From positions 18,990 through 82,989 of the forward strand of contig JAEYSE010000020.1 of the NCBI GenBank assembly GCA_023435025.1: 64,000 bases of DNA, written 5' to 3'. Under the pieces are notes generated by a model that was not told where the DNA came from, did not search any database, and saw only the letters and a list, made by a program, of their open reading frames with translations. This DNA is from Bacillota bacterium. Lineage in GTDB: Bacteria; Bacillota; Clostridia; Christensenellales; CAG-138. Every line of letters begins with the position of its first letter. Position 1 is the stretch's first letter. The position numbers and the translations under genes were made by a program. This document shows, one piece after another, positions 32,993-41,948 of the stretch.

Positions 32993-33532
32993 TTAATAGT
33001 TCTCCGCAAGCACCTGGAAGAAGCTTAAGGGGTGTGCACATACCGGGCATACGTTGGGAGCTTCCGGGCCTTCGTGCACATGGCCGCAGTTGGCGCAGAT
33101 CCATTTGACGGGAGCATCCTTTTTGAATACCTTGCCCTCCTCAATGTTCTGGAGCAGCTTCAGGTAGCGCTCTTCGTGACGCTTTTCGATGGCGGCTACG
33201 CCCTCCATCAGCTTGGCGATGTTGTCAAAGCCCTCTTCGCGCGCTTCCTTGGCCATGGTGGCGTACATATCCGTCCACTCATAATGCTCGCCGGCGGCGG
33301 CGTCCTTGAGGTTCTGCTCGGTCTTGGGAATGCCGTTGTGCAGGAACTTGAACCAGAGCTTTGCGTGCTCCTTCTCGTTGTCCGCCGTCTCGGTAAAGAG
33401 CGCGGCAATCTGCTCATAGCCGTCCTTCTTTGCCTGAGATGCATAGTAGGTGTACTTGGTGCGCGCCTGGGCTTCCCCGGCGAACGCAGCCATCAGGTTC
33501 GCTTCCGTCTTGGTGCCTTTCAAAGATTTCAT
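32993..33532 (-). CDS. Rubrerythrin
   Basis: 179 aa from the ATG at 33532 (AAAGGAG upstream). The N-terminal ferritin-like di-iron domain carries the helix ligands (NLMAAFAGEAQARTKYTYYA, EKEHAKLW, EGVAAIEKRHEERY). The C-terminal rubredoxin-like domain has WICANCGHVHEGPEAP and VCPVC, giving two CxxC knuckles. It reduces hydrogen peroxide using electrons from rubredoxin or NADH oxidoreductases, a typical defence of anaerobes. Monocistronic. Confidence 0.95.
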   Translation of the reverse strand: MKSLKGTKTEANLMAAFAGEAQARTKYTYYASQAKKDGYEQIAALFTETADNEKEHAKLWFKFLHNGIPKTEQNLKDAAAGEHYEWTDMYATMAKEAREEGFDNIAKLMEGVAAIEKRHEERYLKLLQNIEEGKVFKKDAPVKWICANCGHVHEGPEAPNVCPVCAHPLSFFQVLAENY

Positions 33533-33655
33533 GTGTTTCTCCTTTCTATCCGGACCGGCCCTCGGGAATATCCCCAAAAGGGCATCGCCCTAATTGTAAA
33601 CAGAATGCGGGAATCAAAAACGGGTTTTAACAAAGAATGTTTTAGGCTGCTTTTG

Positions 33656-33686
33656 TAAAAATGGCGCACAGGCTGCCCCGTGCGCC
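33656..33686 (-). terminator. Terminator after the GGGtGRT gene
   Basis: GGCGCAC, 10-nt loop, GTGCGCC (33663-33686), followed on the minus strand by ATTTTTAC. Confidence 0.7.
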
Positions 33687-33703
33687 GTTGTGCTTTAAGG
33701 AAC

Positions 33704-34699
33704 TCAGCCAGCCTGCTCGATAGCCACCGCCACCGCGACAGATGCGCCGACCATGGGGTTGTTGCCCATTCCGATGAGGCCCATCATTTCTACATGCGCG
33801 GGCACGGAGGAGGAGCCTGCGAACTGCGCGTCCGAGTGCATACGGCCCATGGTATCCGTCATTCCGTAGGAAGCGGGGCCCGCCGCCATGTTGTCCGGGT
33901 GCAGCGTGCGTCCCGTGCCGCCGCCGGAAGCCACGGAGAAATACTTCCTGCCGTTCTCGATGCACCACTTTTTATAGGTGCCTGCAACGGGATGCTGGAA
34001 GCGGGTGGGGTTGGTGGAGTTGCCGGTGATGGAAACGTCCACGTTTTCATGCCGCATGATGGCGACGCCTTCGTTCACGTCGTCCGCACCGTAGCAGCGC
34101 ACCTTGGCGCGGTCGCCGGTGGAGAAGGACTTCTCATAGAGTATCTTCAGTTCGCCGGTGTAATAATCATACTCGGTTTCCACCAAAGTAAACCCGTTGA
34201 TGCGGGAGATGATGGTGGCCGCGTCCTTGCCAAGGCCGTTCAATATGACCTGCAAGGGGGTCGACCTAACCTTGTTGGCGGTCTTCGCGATGCCGATTGC
34301 GCCTTCCGCGGCGGCAAAGCTTTCATGGCCTGCAAGGAACGCAAAACACTTGGTCTCCTCGCGCAGCAGCATGGCGGCGAGGTTGCCGTGGCCAATGCCT
34401 ACGACGCGCTGGTCCGCAACGGAGCCTGGGATGCAGAATGCCTGAAGGCCAATCCCCAGAGCTTCCGCGGCGTCTGCGGCGGACTTGCAGCCCTTCTTGA
34501 TGGCGATGGCAGCGCCCGCGATATACGCCCATACGGCGTTTTCAAACGCGATGGGCTGAATGGAGCGAACGATTCCCTCAACATCCACACCCTTTTGCTT
34601 GCAGATCGCCAGCGCGTCCTCCAGCCCGTTAATGCCGTATTCGGCGAGGGAGCGGTTGATCTTTTCTATTCTTCTTTCGTATCCTTCAAACTTAACCAT
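33704..34699 (-). CDS. GGGtGRT protein
   Basis: 331 aa. The family-defining segment SGGGTGRTLHPDNMAAGP is near residue 265. Other conserved stretches are GHGNLAAMLLREETKCFAF, GHESFAAAEGAIGIAK and ITGNSTNPTRFQHPV. The protein has no characterised activity. Across anaerobes it is encoded beside a NifU/IscU-like protein, as here (18-nt gap), so a role in Fe-S cluster or metal handling is the current inference. Start ATG at 34699 with GGAGGGA upstream. Confidence 0.88.
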   Translation of the reverse strand: MVKFEGYERRIEKINRSLAEYGINGLEDALAICKQKGVDVEGIVRSIQPIAFENAVWAYIAGAAIAIKKGCKSAADAAEALGIGLQAFCIPGSVADQRVVGIGHGNLAAMLLREETKCFAFLAGHESFAAAEGAIGIAKTANKVRSTPLQVILNGLGKDAATIISRINGFTLVETEYDYYTGELKILYEKSFSTGDRAKVRCYGADDVNEGVAIMRHENVDVSITGNSTNPTRFQHPVAGTYKKWCIENGRKYFSVASGGGTGRTLHPDNMAAGPASYGMTDTMGRMHSDAQFAGSSSVPAHVEMMGLIGMGNNPMVGASVAVAVAIEQAG

Positions 34700-34717
34700 A
34701 CTAAACTCCCTCCTTTC

Positions 34718-35410
34718 TTATTCGTGGCGCGGGTCGATCACCTTGACGGCTTCCGCAAAGCGGCCGTAGGTGCCGATGTTCTTTTCAAAGGCTTCCTTGG
34801 GATCAACGCCCTTCTTGATGGCGTCCATCATCTTCCCTAAAGAAACGAAGCGGTAGCCGATCACCTGATCCTCCGCGTCCAGGCCAATGCCCAGCACGTA
34901 GCCTTCCGCCATTTCGAGATAGCGTACGCCCTTTGCGCCCGTGCTGTACATGGTGCCAATCTGGGACCTTAAGCCCTTGCCCAGATCTTCCAACCCTGCG
35001 CCAATGGGCAGGCCGTCCTCAGAGAACGCGCTCTGCGTGCGCCCGTAGGCGATCTGCAGGAACAGCTCGCGCATAGCGGTGTTGATGGCGTCGCACACAA
35101 GGTCGGTATTGAGCGCTTCAAGCACCGTCTTGCCGGGCAGCACTTCGGCCGCCATGGCTGCCGAATGCGTCATGCCGGAACATCCCAGGGTTTCCACCAG
35201 CGCTTCTTCGATGACGCCGTTCTTGACGTTGAGCGTCAGTTTACATGCGCCCTGCTGCGGCGCGCACCAGCCCACGCCGTGCGTAAGACCGCTGATATCC
35301 GTAACTTGCGTGGCCTTTACCCATTTGCCTTCCTCGGGAATGGGGGCAGGGCCATGCTTTGCGCCCTTGGCGACGCAAACCATTTCCTCCACCTCGCGGG
35401 AGTATTGCAT
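34718..35410 (-). CDS. NifU/IscU-like Fe-S scaffold protein, GGGtGRT-associated
   Basis: 230 aa from the ATG at 35410 (AGGAGGG, 9 nt upstream). The IscU-like cysteine sites are partly visible: GVGWCAPQQGACKL and LVETLGCSGMTHS, with a third Cys in TDLVCDAIN. It is longer than IscU (about 130 aa), with an extra C-terminal domain (YLEMAEGYVLGIGLDAEDQ onward). It probably assembles or carries an Fe-S cluster for a partner, likely the adjacent GGGtGRT protein. No isc/suf cysteine desulfurase is in the window. Confidence 0.82.
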   Translation of the reverse strand: MQYSREVEEMVCVAKGAKHGPAPIPEEGKWVKATQVTDISGLTHGVGWCAPQQGACKLTLNVKNGVIEEALVETLGCSGMTHSAAMAAEVLPGKTVLEALNTDLVCDAINTAMRELFLQIAYGRTQSAFSEDGLPIGAGLEDLGKGLRSQIGTMYSTGAKGVRYLEMAEGYVLGIGLDAEDQVIGYRFVSLGKMMDAIKKGVDPKEAFEKNIGTYGRFAEAVKVIDPRHE

Positions 35411-35531
35411 GCTCAAATACCCTCCTTGAACTTTGATAAAAACTTGCAATATATATAGACCTATTGCTTCACGTTATAGTATAGCATGCATACAGGAACT
35501 GCTGCACCTATTTTTTGTGACTTTTTCGTGG

Positions 35532-35537
35532 TATAAT
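35532..35537 (+). promoter_or_regulatory. Extended -10 before the small membrane-protein genes
   Basis: TATAAT preceded by TG at the extended position (TGGTATAAT). No good -35 at 17 nt. Followed 20 nt later by AGGGAGGGG and a TTG start. Confidence 0.55.
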
Positions 35538-35568
35538 CCTGCTATCCGGCGTAGGGAGGGGAAGTGTA

Positions 35569-35838
35569 TTGGCGCCGCTGCTTTCTTTTTTGTGCAGCCT
35601 TGGGGCAGGCTTTTTGCTCACGGATCATTTCTTTTTGGGCGGGGAGTGGTATACGCGCCTGCCCGGATTTACGGCGTCTGCTGCGGCGCTCACAGGTCTG
35701 CTTATAGCGGGGCTTGAATACCGAATGAGAAAAACAAAAAAACAGCGCCGTCTGCCTATGACGCTTTTGATGGTTGCCTGCTTAATGGGCATACTCTCCA
35801 CCGGGCTGTGGTTGTACCAATTGATCTCCAATAAATGA
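35569..35838 (+). CDS. Small membrane protein, TTG start
   Basis: 89 aa. The start is a TTG at 35569, supported by GGGAGGGG 8 nt upstream and by the -10 at 35532. Three hydrophobic segments lie at about residues 3-22, 30-48 and 62-85, separated by a basic loop (RMRKTKKQRR). I do not recognise the family. It is followed after 10 nt by another membrane-protein gene, so the two probably form an operon and possibly a complex. Confidence 0.65.
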   Translation: MAPLLSFLCSLGAGFLLTDHFFLGGEWYTRLPGFTASAAALTGLLIAGLEYRMRKTKKQRRLPMTLLMVACLMGILSTGLWLYQLISNK

Positions 35839-35848
35839 GGGACATTAG

Positions 35849-36418
35849 ATGAAGCTTGCCGTCACGAAAAGAAAACCCATTCCGTTTCAAAAGCTCATAC
35901 GCGTACCCTTAGTATGTCTGGGTACGGGTATACTCAACTACATTGTCAGCCGTTTGGCGAATTTTATGGCGGGAGCGGGGCGCATCCCTGTGGACAGCGT
36001 TTTTATGATCGGCTGCGTCGCTGCGGTTGCATTGTTCCTGCTTTCCGGCCTGTTGTGTTTGCGGAAGCTGAAGCAGGATGAAATTATTCGCTCGGCGGGC
36101 TACGTGGTGCTGTATTATCTTGTGGCGTTTGTCGTGGCGCAGGAGTTGATCGCCCGCGCGCAACCGCTATCCAAATGGGAGTGGCTCTTTGTTCCGGTCT
36201 GGCCGTTTACGTACCTGCATGCGGGCTTATTGAAAGTAGGGTTCACCAACATGTATGCGCTTGCGCCCGCGCTGCTTTCCCCGCTGTTCTACGCCATGTT
36301 CGGCCAGCCGCGCGTGGTGGAGGCAGACGACCCTGTCGCCGCTCCGGTAAACCCTGAAGAAGTGAATGTACCTGATGTACAGGAAGGGGACGGGGAGGTA
36401 CAGAAGCCGAAGGAATAG
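35849..36418 (+). CDS. Integral membrane protein with acidic cytoplasmic tail
   Basis: 189 aa. Hydrophobic segments at about residues 18-40, 50-70, 82-100 and 108-150. The tail from about 155 is rich in Pro, Glu and Asp (VVEADDPVAAP to the end) and probably disordered. The family is not recognised. Start ATG at 35849 with GAGGGACATTAG in front. It ends 40 nt before a strong terminator, closing the two-gene unit. Confidence 0.65.
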   Translation: MKLAVTKRKPIPFQKLIRVPLVCLGTGILNYIVSRLANFMAGAGRIPVDSVFMIGCVAAVALFLLSGLLCLRKLKQDEIIRSAGYVVLYYLVAFVVAQELIARAQPLSKWEWLFVPVWPFTYLHAGLLKVGFTNMYALAPALLSPLFYAMFGQPRVVEADDPVAAPVNPEEVNVPDVQEGDGEVQKPKE

Positions 36419-36458
36419 CAAACAGAGAGTAAATAGCTGCGCTTTTGTGATAGTCTCC

Positions 36459-36482
36459 ACGGGGCGGTTTTTACCGCCCCGT
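36459..36482 (+). terminator. Strong hairpin terminator
   Basis: ACGGGGCGGT, loop TTTT, ACCGCCCCGT: perfect 10-bp stem followed by TTCTCTTGT. Terminates the rightward membrane-protein pair. Confidence 0.75.
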
Positions 36483-36552
36483 TTCTCTTGTATAGCTATT
36501 GAATAAAATGCGTCCAGTGAATACTTGTTACTTCGCTGCCGCCCGGGGCATT

Positions 36553-36596
36553 TTGCCCGGCAACCGTCGCTTTGGGGCGCAGGGGTTGCCGGGCAA
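36553..36596. repeat. Inverted repeat, 13-nt arms, 18-nt loop
   Basis: TTGCCCGGCAACC pairs with GGTTGCCGGGCAA. It lies 23 nt past the stop of the leftward ATPase gene; on the minus strand it is followed by AAATGCC rather than T, so it is at best a weak terminator. Confidence 0.55.
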
Positions 36597-36618
36597 GGCA
36601 ATGGGGGAGGCAGAAACG

Positions 36619-37686
<1,068 letters not shown>

Positions 37687-37707
37687 GGTTGATTCTCCTA
37701 TTCGCGA

Positions 37708-38535
37708 TTACAGGCGGCCGAAGGAAGACAGATACTCCGCCTTCATAAATTTCTGGAAGCAGAATAGCAGCAGAATACCCGGAATTGTGACCATCAGGCT
37801 GGTAACGGAGGCGATCTGCATCTCATACCCCATGGACGCCGTATACATCTGCACCGGCAGCGTCTTTACAAAGGGCGAACCGATCATCAGCGTACCCGTA
37901 AACTCATCGAGAGAATACAGAAAAACCAGAAGGGCGGATACGAATATGCCCGGCCCGGCCAGCGGCAGGGCCACGTCAAAGAATGCGCGTATCCGCGAAG
38001 CGCCCATGGAAAACGCGGCGTCTTCTAGTACCTTGGGTATGGATTGGTACACCGACACCATGGTCCATATGGAATAAATGAACGCCGCGCCGATATGCAC
38101 CATCGCCACGCCGGACATTTTTCCCGCGAGATCCCACCGGTAGAAAAGTGTAGCGAGGTTCGCGAATATGGGAAGGGAGGGGAAGGCCTGGGGCAGCAGG
38201 AACAGCGCGAGTATGATGGTTTTGAACGGGATTTTATACCGCGCCAGCACATACCCCAACGGGACGGAAATCAGCATGACAACAAGCGTCGTGATAATGG
38301 CGATCTCGACGCCGTTGGTAAACGACGTCATCATGTCCCCGCGGAACGCTTTTACCCAATAAGAAACGCCGAATTGCTGCGGCATGATATTCGGCCAGTA
38401 CCACTTCTCGGCAAACGACCATATCACAAGGCCGCTTAGAGGGCCCACAATGACAAATATGGTGATAAAGTACGCGAGCAGGCGGCCCGTCAGCTTTAAT
38501 GGGCTTCTGTTGCGCAGCATATCGCTCTGTTTCAT
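37708..38535 (-). CDS. ABC importer permease, PotC-like (system 3)
   Basis: 275 aa, six helices, with the EAA loop in KVLEDAAFSMGASRIRAFFDV. It forms the channel with the permease at 38540-39448. Start ATG at 38535, 4 nt after the stop of the first permease. Unlike systems 1 and 2, the two permease halves are separate genes. It is related to the PotC and 2-aminoethylphosphonate-type permeases. Confidence 0.9.
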   Translation of the reverse strand: MKQSDMLRNRSPLKLTGRLLAYFITIFVIVGPLSGLVIWSFAEKWYWPNIMPQQFGVSYWVKAFRGDMMTSFTNGVEIAIITTLVVMLISVPLGYVLARYKIPFKTIILALFLLPQAFPSLPIFANLATLFYRWDLAGKMSGVAMVHIGAAFIYSIWTMVSVYQSIPKVLEDAAFSMGASRIRAFFDVALPLAGPGIFVSALLVFLYSLDEFTGTLMIGSPFVKTLPVQMYTASMGYEMQIASVTSLMVTIPGILLLFCFQKFMKAEYLSSFGRL

Positions 38536-38539
38536 AGGC

Positions 38540-39448
38540 TCACTTCGCCGCCTTTCTCAGATAAATGACTGCAGCACCCAGTGCGAATACGTAGGAGACC
38601 ACACCCAGCGCGTTCGCGACGTTCATGTTGTTGAGGTAATTGATCTGCTGGAATATGTCCACCATAATGTGCCGGGCACCCGAACCGCTCCCCATCATCA
38701 TTACAACGGAGAAGTTCTGGAGAAAGGAAGTAAATATCAGTACCGCGGATACCGCGATGCTGCCAAAGGACAATGGCAGCAGCATTTCACGGATCAGCCT
38801 GAATTTTGATGAGCCCAGGTTTCTTGCCGCCTCCAAGTAGCTCTTGTCCACGGATTGGAACGCGGACATCACCAGCAGCAGCGCAAACGCGATCTGCTTC
38901 CAGCTGAGCGCGATGATCGTCCCAATCGGTCCGTACGCGTAATCCGGCGGCACTTCGATATTGACAAGGCCAATTAGGCTCAGCAAAGAATTCAGTATGC
39001 CCTTGGGCGCTAAAAATGTCCGCATTGCATGGCCGACCACCACGAACGGAATAAATAAGGGCAGCTTGAACATAAATTCGATAAACGGGTTTTCGTTGAG
39101 CGTCAGATATCCGCCGATCAATATGGATACCGTCAGTACCACGAGGAGCGACGCTACGGAAACAAACAGGGTATACAAAATGTCCTGGCCGTAAATCCGC
39201 AGGATGTAAGCATAGTTTTCTAGCGTAAATGCGCCGCCTTCTTGCGCCTGCAGGCTGCTTATGAAGGACAGCAGGAACGGGTAGACATACTCTACAAGAA
39301 TAAGCACCACCACGGGCAGCACAATGACCGCCCCCAGCAGCTTATAGGCGAGTTCTTTGGTCGCCTGCTTTTTTTGCGCGGCTTCTGCCGCAGGGTAACT
39401 CTTCACGATGGCTTCACCCCAATCCGGCATTCGTTCAGCGGGAGACAC
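38540..39448 (-). CDS. ABC importer permease, PotB-like (system 3)
   Basis: 302 aa if the GTG at 39448 is used; an ATG at 39430 would remove six residues. Neither has a recognisable ribosome binding site, and the GTG directly abuts the 13-8-13 hairpin at 39449-39482. Six helices are visible, with the EAA loop in YLEAARNLGSSKFRLIREM. It pairs with the PotC-like permease downstream. Start-site occlusion by the hairpin could lower permease synthesis relative to the binding protein. Confidence 0.88.
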   Translation of the reverse strand: MSPAERMPDWGEAIVKSYPAAEAAQKKQATKELAYKLLGAVIVLPVVVLILVEYVYPFLLSFISSLQAQEGGAFTLENYAYILRIYGQDILYTLFVSVASLLVVLTVSILIGGYLTLNENPFIEFMFKLPLFIPFVVVGHAMRTFLAPKGILNSLLSLIGLVNIEVPPDYAYGPIGTIIALSWKQIAFALLLVMSAFQSVDKSYLEAARNLGSSKFRLIREMLLPLSFGSIAVSAVLIFTSFLQNFSVVMMMGSGSGARHIMVDIFQQINYLNNMNVANALGVVSYVFALGAAVIYLRKAAK

Positions 39449-39482
39449 CCCGCTGACAAAGCGAGGAGACTTTGTCAGCGGG
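39449..39482 (-). repeat. Perfect 13-8-13 inverted repeat between binding protein and permease genes
   Basis: CCCGCTGACAAAG, 8-nt loop, CTTTGTCAGCGGG. It lies in the 71-nt gap after the binding-protein stop (39520) and touches the permease start. No T run follows on the minus strand. Its likely role is mRNA stabilisation of the upstream cistron and reduced translation or read-through of the downstream one. Confidence 0.7.
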
Positions 39483-39519
39483 TCTTAAAACATCCGCAAT
39501 ACGGCGGGCCGTGTTTGTG

Positions 39520-40761
39520 TTAGCGCACTTCCTCGTACGTTTTCAACAGGTCGGCCTGGTAGTTGGTCAGCATCAAGGTAAGCCCTTTGGCTGCAAGCTC
39601 CTCGGATGTGACTTCGCTGAACAGCTTGGTCTTGGCTTCGTCGCTGCACACCTCGAATACGGCGTTGGCGTCAATGCCGGGGTACCAGGTGCTGGCCTCT
39701 ACCACATACTTGGCCTGAATTTCGGGGCGGGCGATAAAGTCTATGAACTTTTTCGCGGCATCCTGATTCTCGCCTTTTGTTGAAACCACCAGATACATGG
39801 GCTGGCCGGGCAGTCCGGGTTCGGGCAGTATCATTTTCATGTTGGGGTCCATGCGCCCGTCGCTCTTCCAAAGATAGAACATATCCACCCAGACGGGACC
39901 CATGGCGATTTCGCCGCGGTTGAGCATATCCAGCGTACCGGCGTTTCCTTGCGTATAGACAACAGGAAGGCTCTTGAGTTCCTTGATCACGTCGGGCCAG
40001 GTCGCTTCGTTCGCTACGTCATATACGCCCTTGGAGAACGTATCGTACATGCCCGTCTTGTAGTACACATAACCGATTGTGAACCCTACGCCGGACATGC
40101 CGCCCGTTACGCCGTTGTAACCGAATTTGTTCGGGTTCTCCTTGATCCACGTTTCCAGCTCCGCAAATGTCTTGGGCGGGCTCGCTACCATGGCGGGGTT
40201 GTACGCGATAACCACCTGGGACTGGAACAAGGGCACCACATACCCTTCCACCGGCGTACCCAGTGCGTTTTTCGAGGATACGGTGTTAACGTACTTCCCG
40301 TTTTCGAGCTGGTCTACGAATTTCATGATCAATCCGTCGGCGATCAGATCGCGCATCACGCTTTGGTTGACACATGCCGCATCCAGGTCCCATTTTTCCT
40401 TCCCCGCGTCAAGCTGGGCGCGCAGCTTGGTATGAATCGTCTTGCTGCCGGAGTCACCCGCGCCGGTGCCCGCGATATTCACAGAAATATGCGGGTATTC
40501 CTTGTTGAATTCCGGCACGATCATGTTCTGGAAGAACTCCATCATGTTGGTATCGCCCGCGGTGGCGAAATTCAGGGTAACAGGGGTCGTGTCTGCGGTC
40601 GGCTCCGGGGGCGCCGCGGGCGGTTCAGTCTGGGCGGGCGCGGGAGCGTTCTCGGTCGCCGCCGGTTCAGAGGTTGCCGGAGGCGTAGGCGTGCAGCCCA
40701 TAAGTGCCCCGGTGATCATGAGAAGGACACACAACCAAGCGAGAAGTCTGTTTTTCTTCAT
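39520..40761 (-). CDS. ABC transporter substrate-binding lipoprotein (system 3)
   Basis: 413 aa from the ATG at 40761 (AGAGGTG upstream). Lipobox LMGC with Cys23, then a Pro/Ala/Glu/Thr linker to about residue 60. The mature domain (VTLNFATAGDTNMMEFFQNM) is of the PotD/UgpB-like extracellular class, with VVPLFQSQVVIAYNP and the C-terminal FIDFIARPEIQAKYVVEAS. It feeds the two permeases downstream. Only distantly like the binding proteins of systems 1 and 2. Confidence 0.9.
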   Translation of the reverse strand: MKKNRLLAWLCVLLMITGALMGCTPTPPATSEPAATENAPAPAQTEPPAAPPEPTADTTPVTLNFATAGDTNMMEFFQNMIVPEFNKEYPHISVNIAGTGAGDSGSKTIHTKLRAQLDAGKEKWDLDAACVNQSVMRDLIADGLIMKFVDQLENGKYVNTVSSKNALGTPVEGYVVPLFQSQVVIAYNPAMVASPPKTFAELETWIKENPNKFGYNGVTGGMSGVGFTIGYVYYKTGMYDTFSKGVYDVANEATWPDVIKELKSLPVVYTQGNAGTLDMLNRGEIAMGPVWVDMFYLWKSDGRMDPNMKMILPEPGLPGQPMYLVVSTKGENQDAAKKFIDFIARPEIQAKYVVEASTWYPGIDANAVFEVCSDEAKTKLFSEVTSEELAAKGLTLMLTNYQADLLKTYEEVR

Positions 40762-40784
40762 TGATGACACCTCTTTCTTTTTTA

Positions 40785-40803
40785 TTAAAGCGTTGCGCTT
40801 TAA
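40785..40803. promoter_or_regulatory. Perfect 8-3-8 palindrome before the binding-protein gene
   Basis: TTAAAGCG, TTG, CGCTTTAA, 24 nt upstream of the binding-protein start. Its symmetry and AAAGCG half-sites fit a LacI-type operator; without a T run it is not a terminator. No separate promoter is obvious in the 76-nt gap. Confidence 0.5.
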
Positions 40804-40837
40804 AGAAAATGCGTTTATGCAATATCGAATATTGAAT

Positions 40838-41788
40838 TCAATGGCTGCTGCCGTGGAGGTTCAGCCGCACCGCCTGCGTCCTCTGACGCCCATACGTATA
40901 GGGCGGGTAATCCGCTTCATCGCTGAATAAAAAATCCGGCTGCGCGTCGGCGGGCAGCGCGTTCTTTATCAACCGGTAGACTTCCGTGTTGGAGCTGTTG
41001 TAGCGGCGGTCGGAGGAGGATGTCGTAAGCACCACCCGTGGGCGCACCGCCTGTATGGCGTCGACCGTGACGCTGTCGATCTGGCCGTGATGCGGAAGCT
41101 TGAATACATCCGCGCGCAGTTCGCTTTCTGTCAGCCCTTCCGGCCATGCGTGGGGGCAGCAATCGCCGGGCAGTAATATGGAACACCCGGGACCGAAAAT
41201 TTTCAATATCAGGCTTGCATCGTTGGATTGGCTGTCCAGTGCTACAAGAAACGGCAGCGCGTCCTCATCCGTCTCGCACTGATAGGCGCGATTTAGCAGC
41301 TCTACAAACGCGGCCCGTCTATGCGCATCCGGGCCCAGCGCCTTTGCTTTCAGCCCGCCGCCCAAAGCGATAGACACCCCGCGCGAAAGCTCTCGGAATC
41401 GCACCCCCTTGGCGTCTGCCAGCCGTACCAGGCGCTGCATGACATTGAGCGCCTGCGTGAACAGCCGGACGTTTTCTGCTGTATCCGTCGGAAAGGAAAA
41501 CGCGCGTCCGGAACGGAAAAGCGCAGCCGGATAAGGCAGCCATAGCTCTTTTACAGCAAGCTGGTCGAGCACGGCTTCAAGCCCGCCGACATGGTCCTCA
41601 TGGATATGGGAAACGACAACGGCGTCAAGCGCGCCAATGCCGTATTTACGAAGCCAGGCAAGCGCCGGTGTGCGGTTCTCCCGATATTCATTCGGGTCCG
41701 CGCTTCCTCCGTCAATGAGAAGGCGATACCCTTCGGACTGCAGGAATATCGCATCCCCGTATCCGACATTGATGCAGATAATCTCCAA
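40838..41788 (-). CDS. MBL-fold hydrolase, ComEC/Rec2 C-terminal-like, cytoplasmic (copy 2)
   Basis: 316 aa. Motif VSHIHEDHVGG (HxHxDH), then LLPGDCCPHAWPEG and LPHHGQID. It starts at a TTG (41788) with AAGGAG at good spacing, giving MEIICINVGYGDAIFL, the same opening as copy 1 (4694-5617). No signal peptide. It is the first gene of importer operon 3. Recurrence of this protein with two unrelated importers argues for a function tied to the imported solute. Confidence 0.8.
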   Translation of the reverse strand: MEIICINVGYGDAIFLQSEGYRLLIDGGSADPNEYRENRTPALAWLRKYGIGALDAVVVSHIHEDHVGGLEAVLDQLAVKELWLPYPAALFRSGRAFSFPTDTAENVRLFTQALNVMQRLVRLADAKGVRFRELSRGVSIALGGGLKAKALGPDAHRRAAFVELLNRAYQCETDEDALPFLVALDSQSNDASLILKIFGPGCSILLPGDCCPHAWPEGLTESELRADVFKLPHHGQIDSVTVDAIQAVRPRVVLTTSSSDRRYNSSNTEVYRLIKNALPADAQPDFLFSDEADYPPYTYGRQRTQAVRLNLHGSSH

Positions 41789-41873
41789 GTTTGCTCCTTA
41801 AAATTTGCTTCGTTTTATGAAAATTGTGAAACAAATGAATGTCTGCGAACACCGCGCAAGATTTAAAAGAAAA

Positions 41874-41887
41874 TGAAAGCGTTTGCA
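41874..41887 (-). promoter_or_regulatory. cre-like site before importer operon 3
   Basis: TGAAAGCGTTTGCA matches the CcpA consensus TGNAANCGNTNNCA fully. It lies 86 nt upstream of the MBL start, pointing to carbon catabolite control. It also resembles the GCAAACG sites of the first regulon when read on the minus strand. Confidence 0.6.
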
Positions 41888-41948
41888 TAAAAGCGGATGC
41901 GAAGAAACGAAAATTCGGCATTGTAAATATGGAGGATATCGGTGCGGA

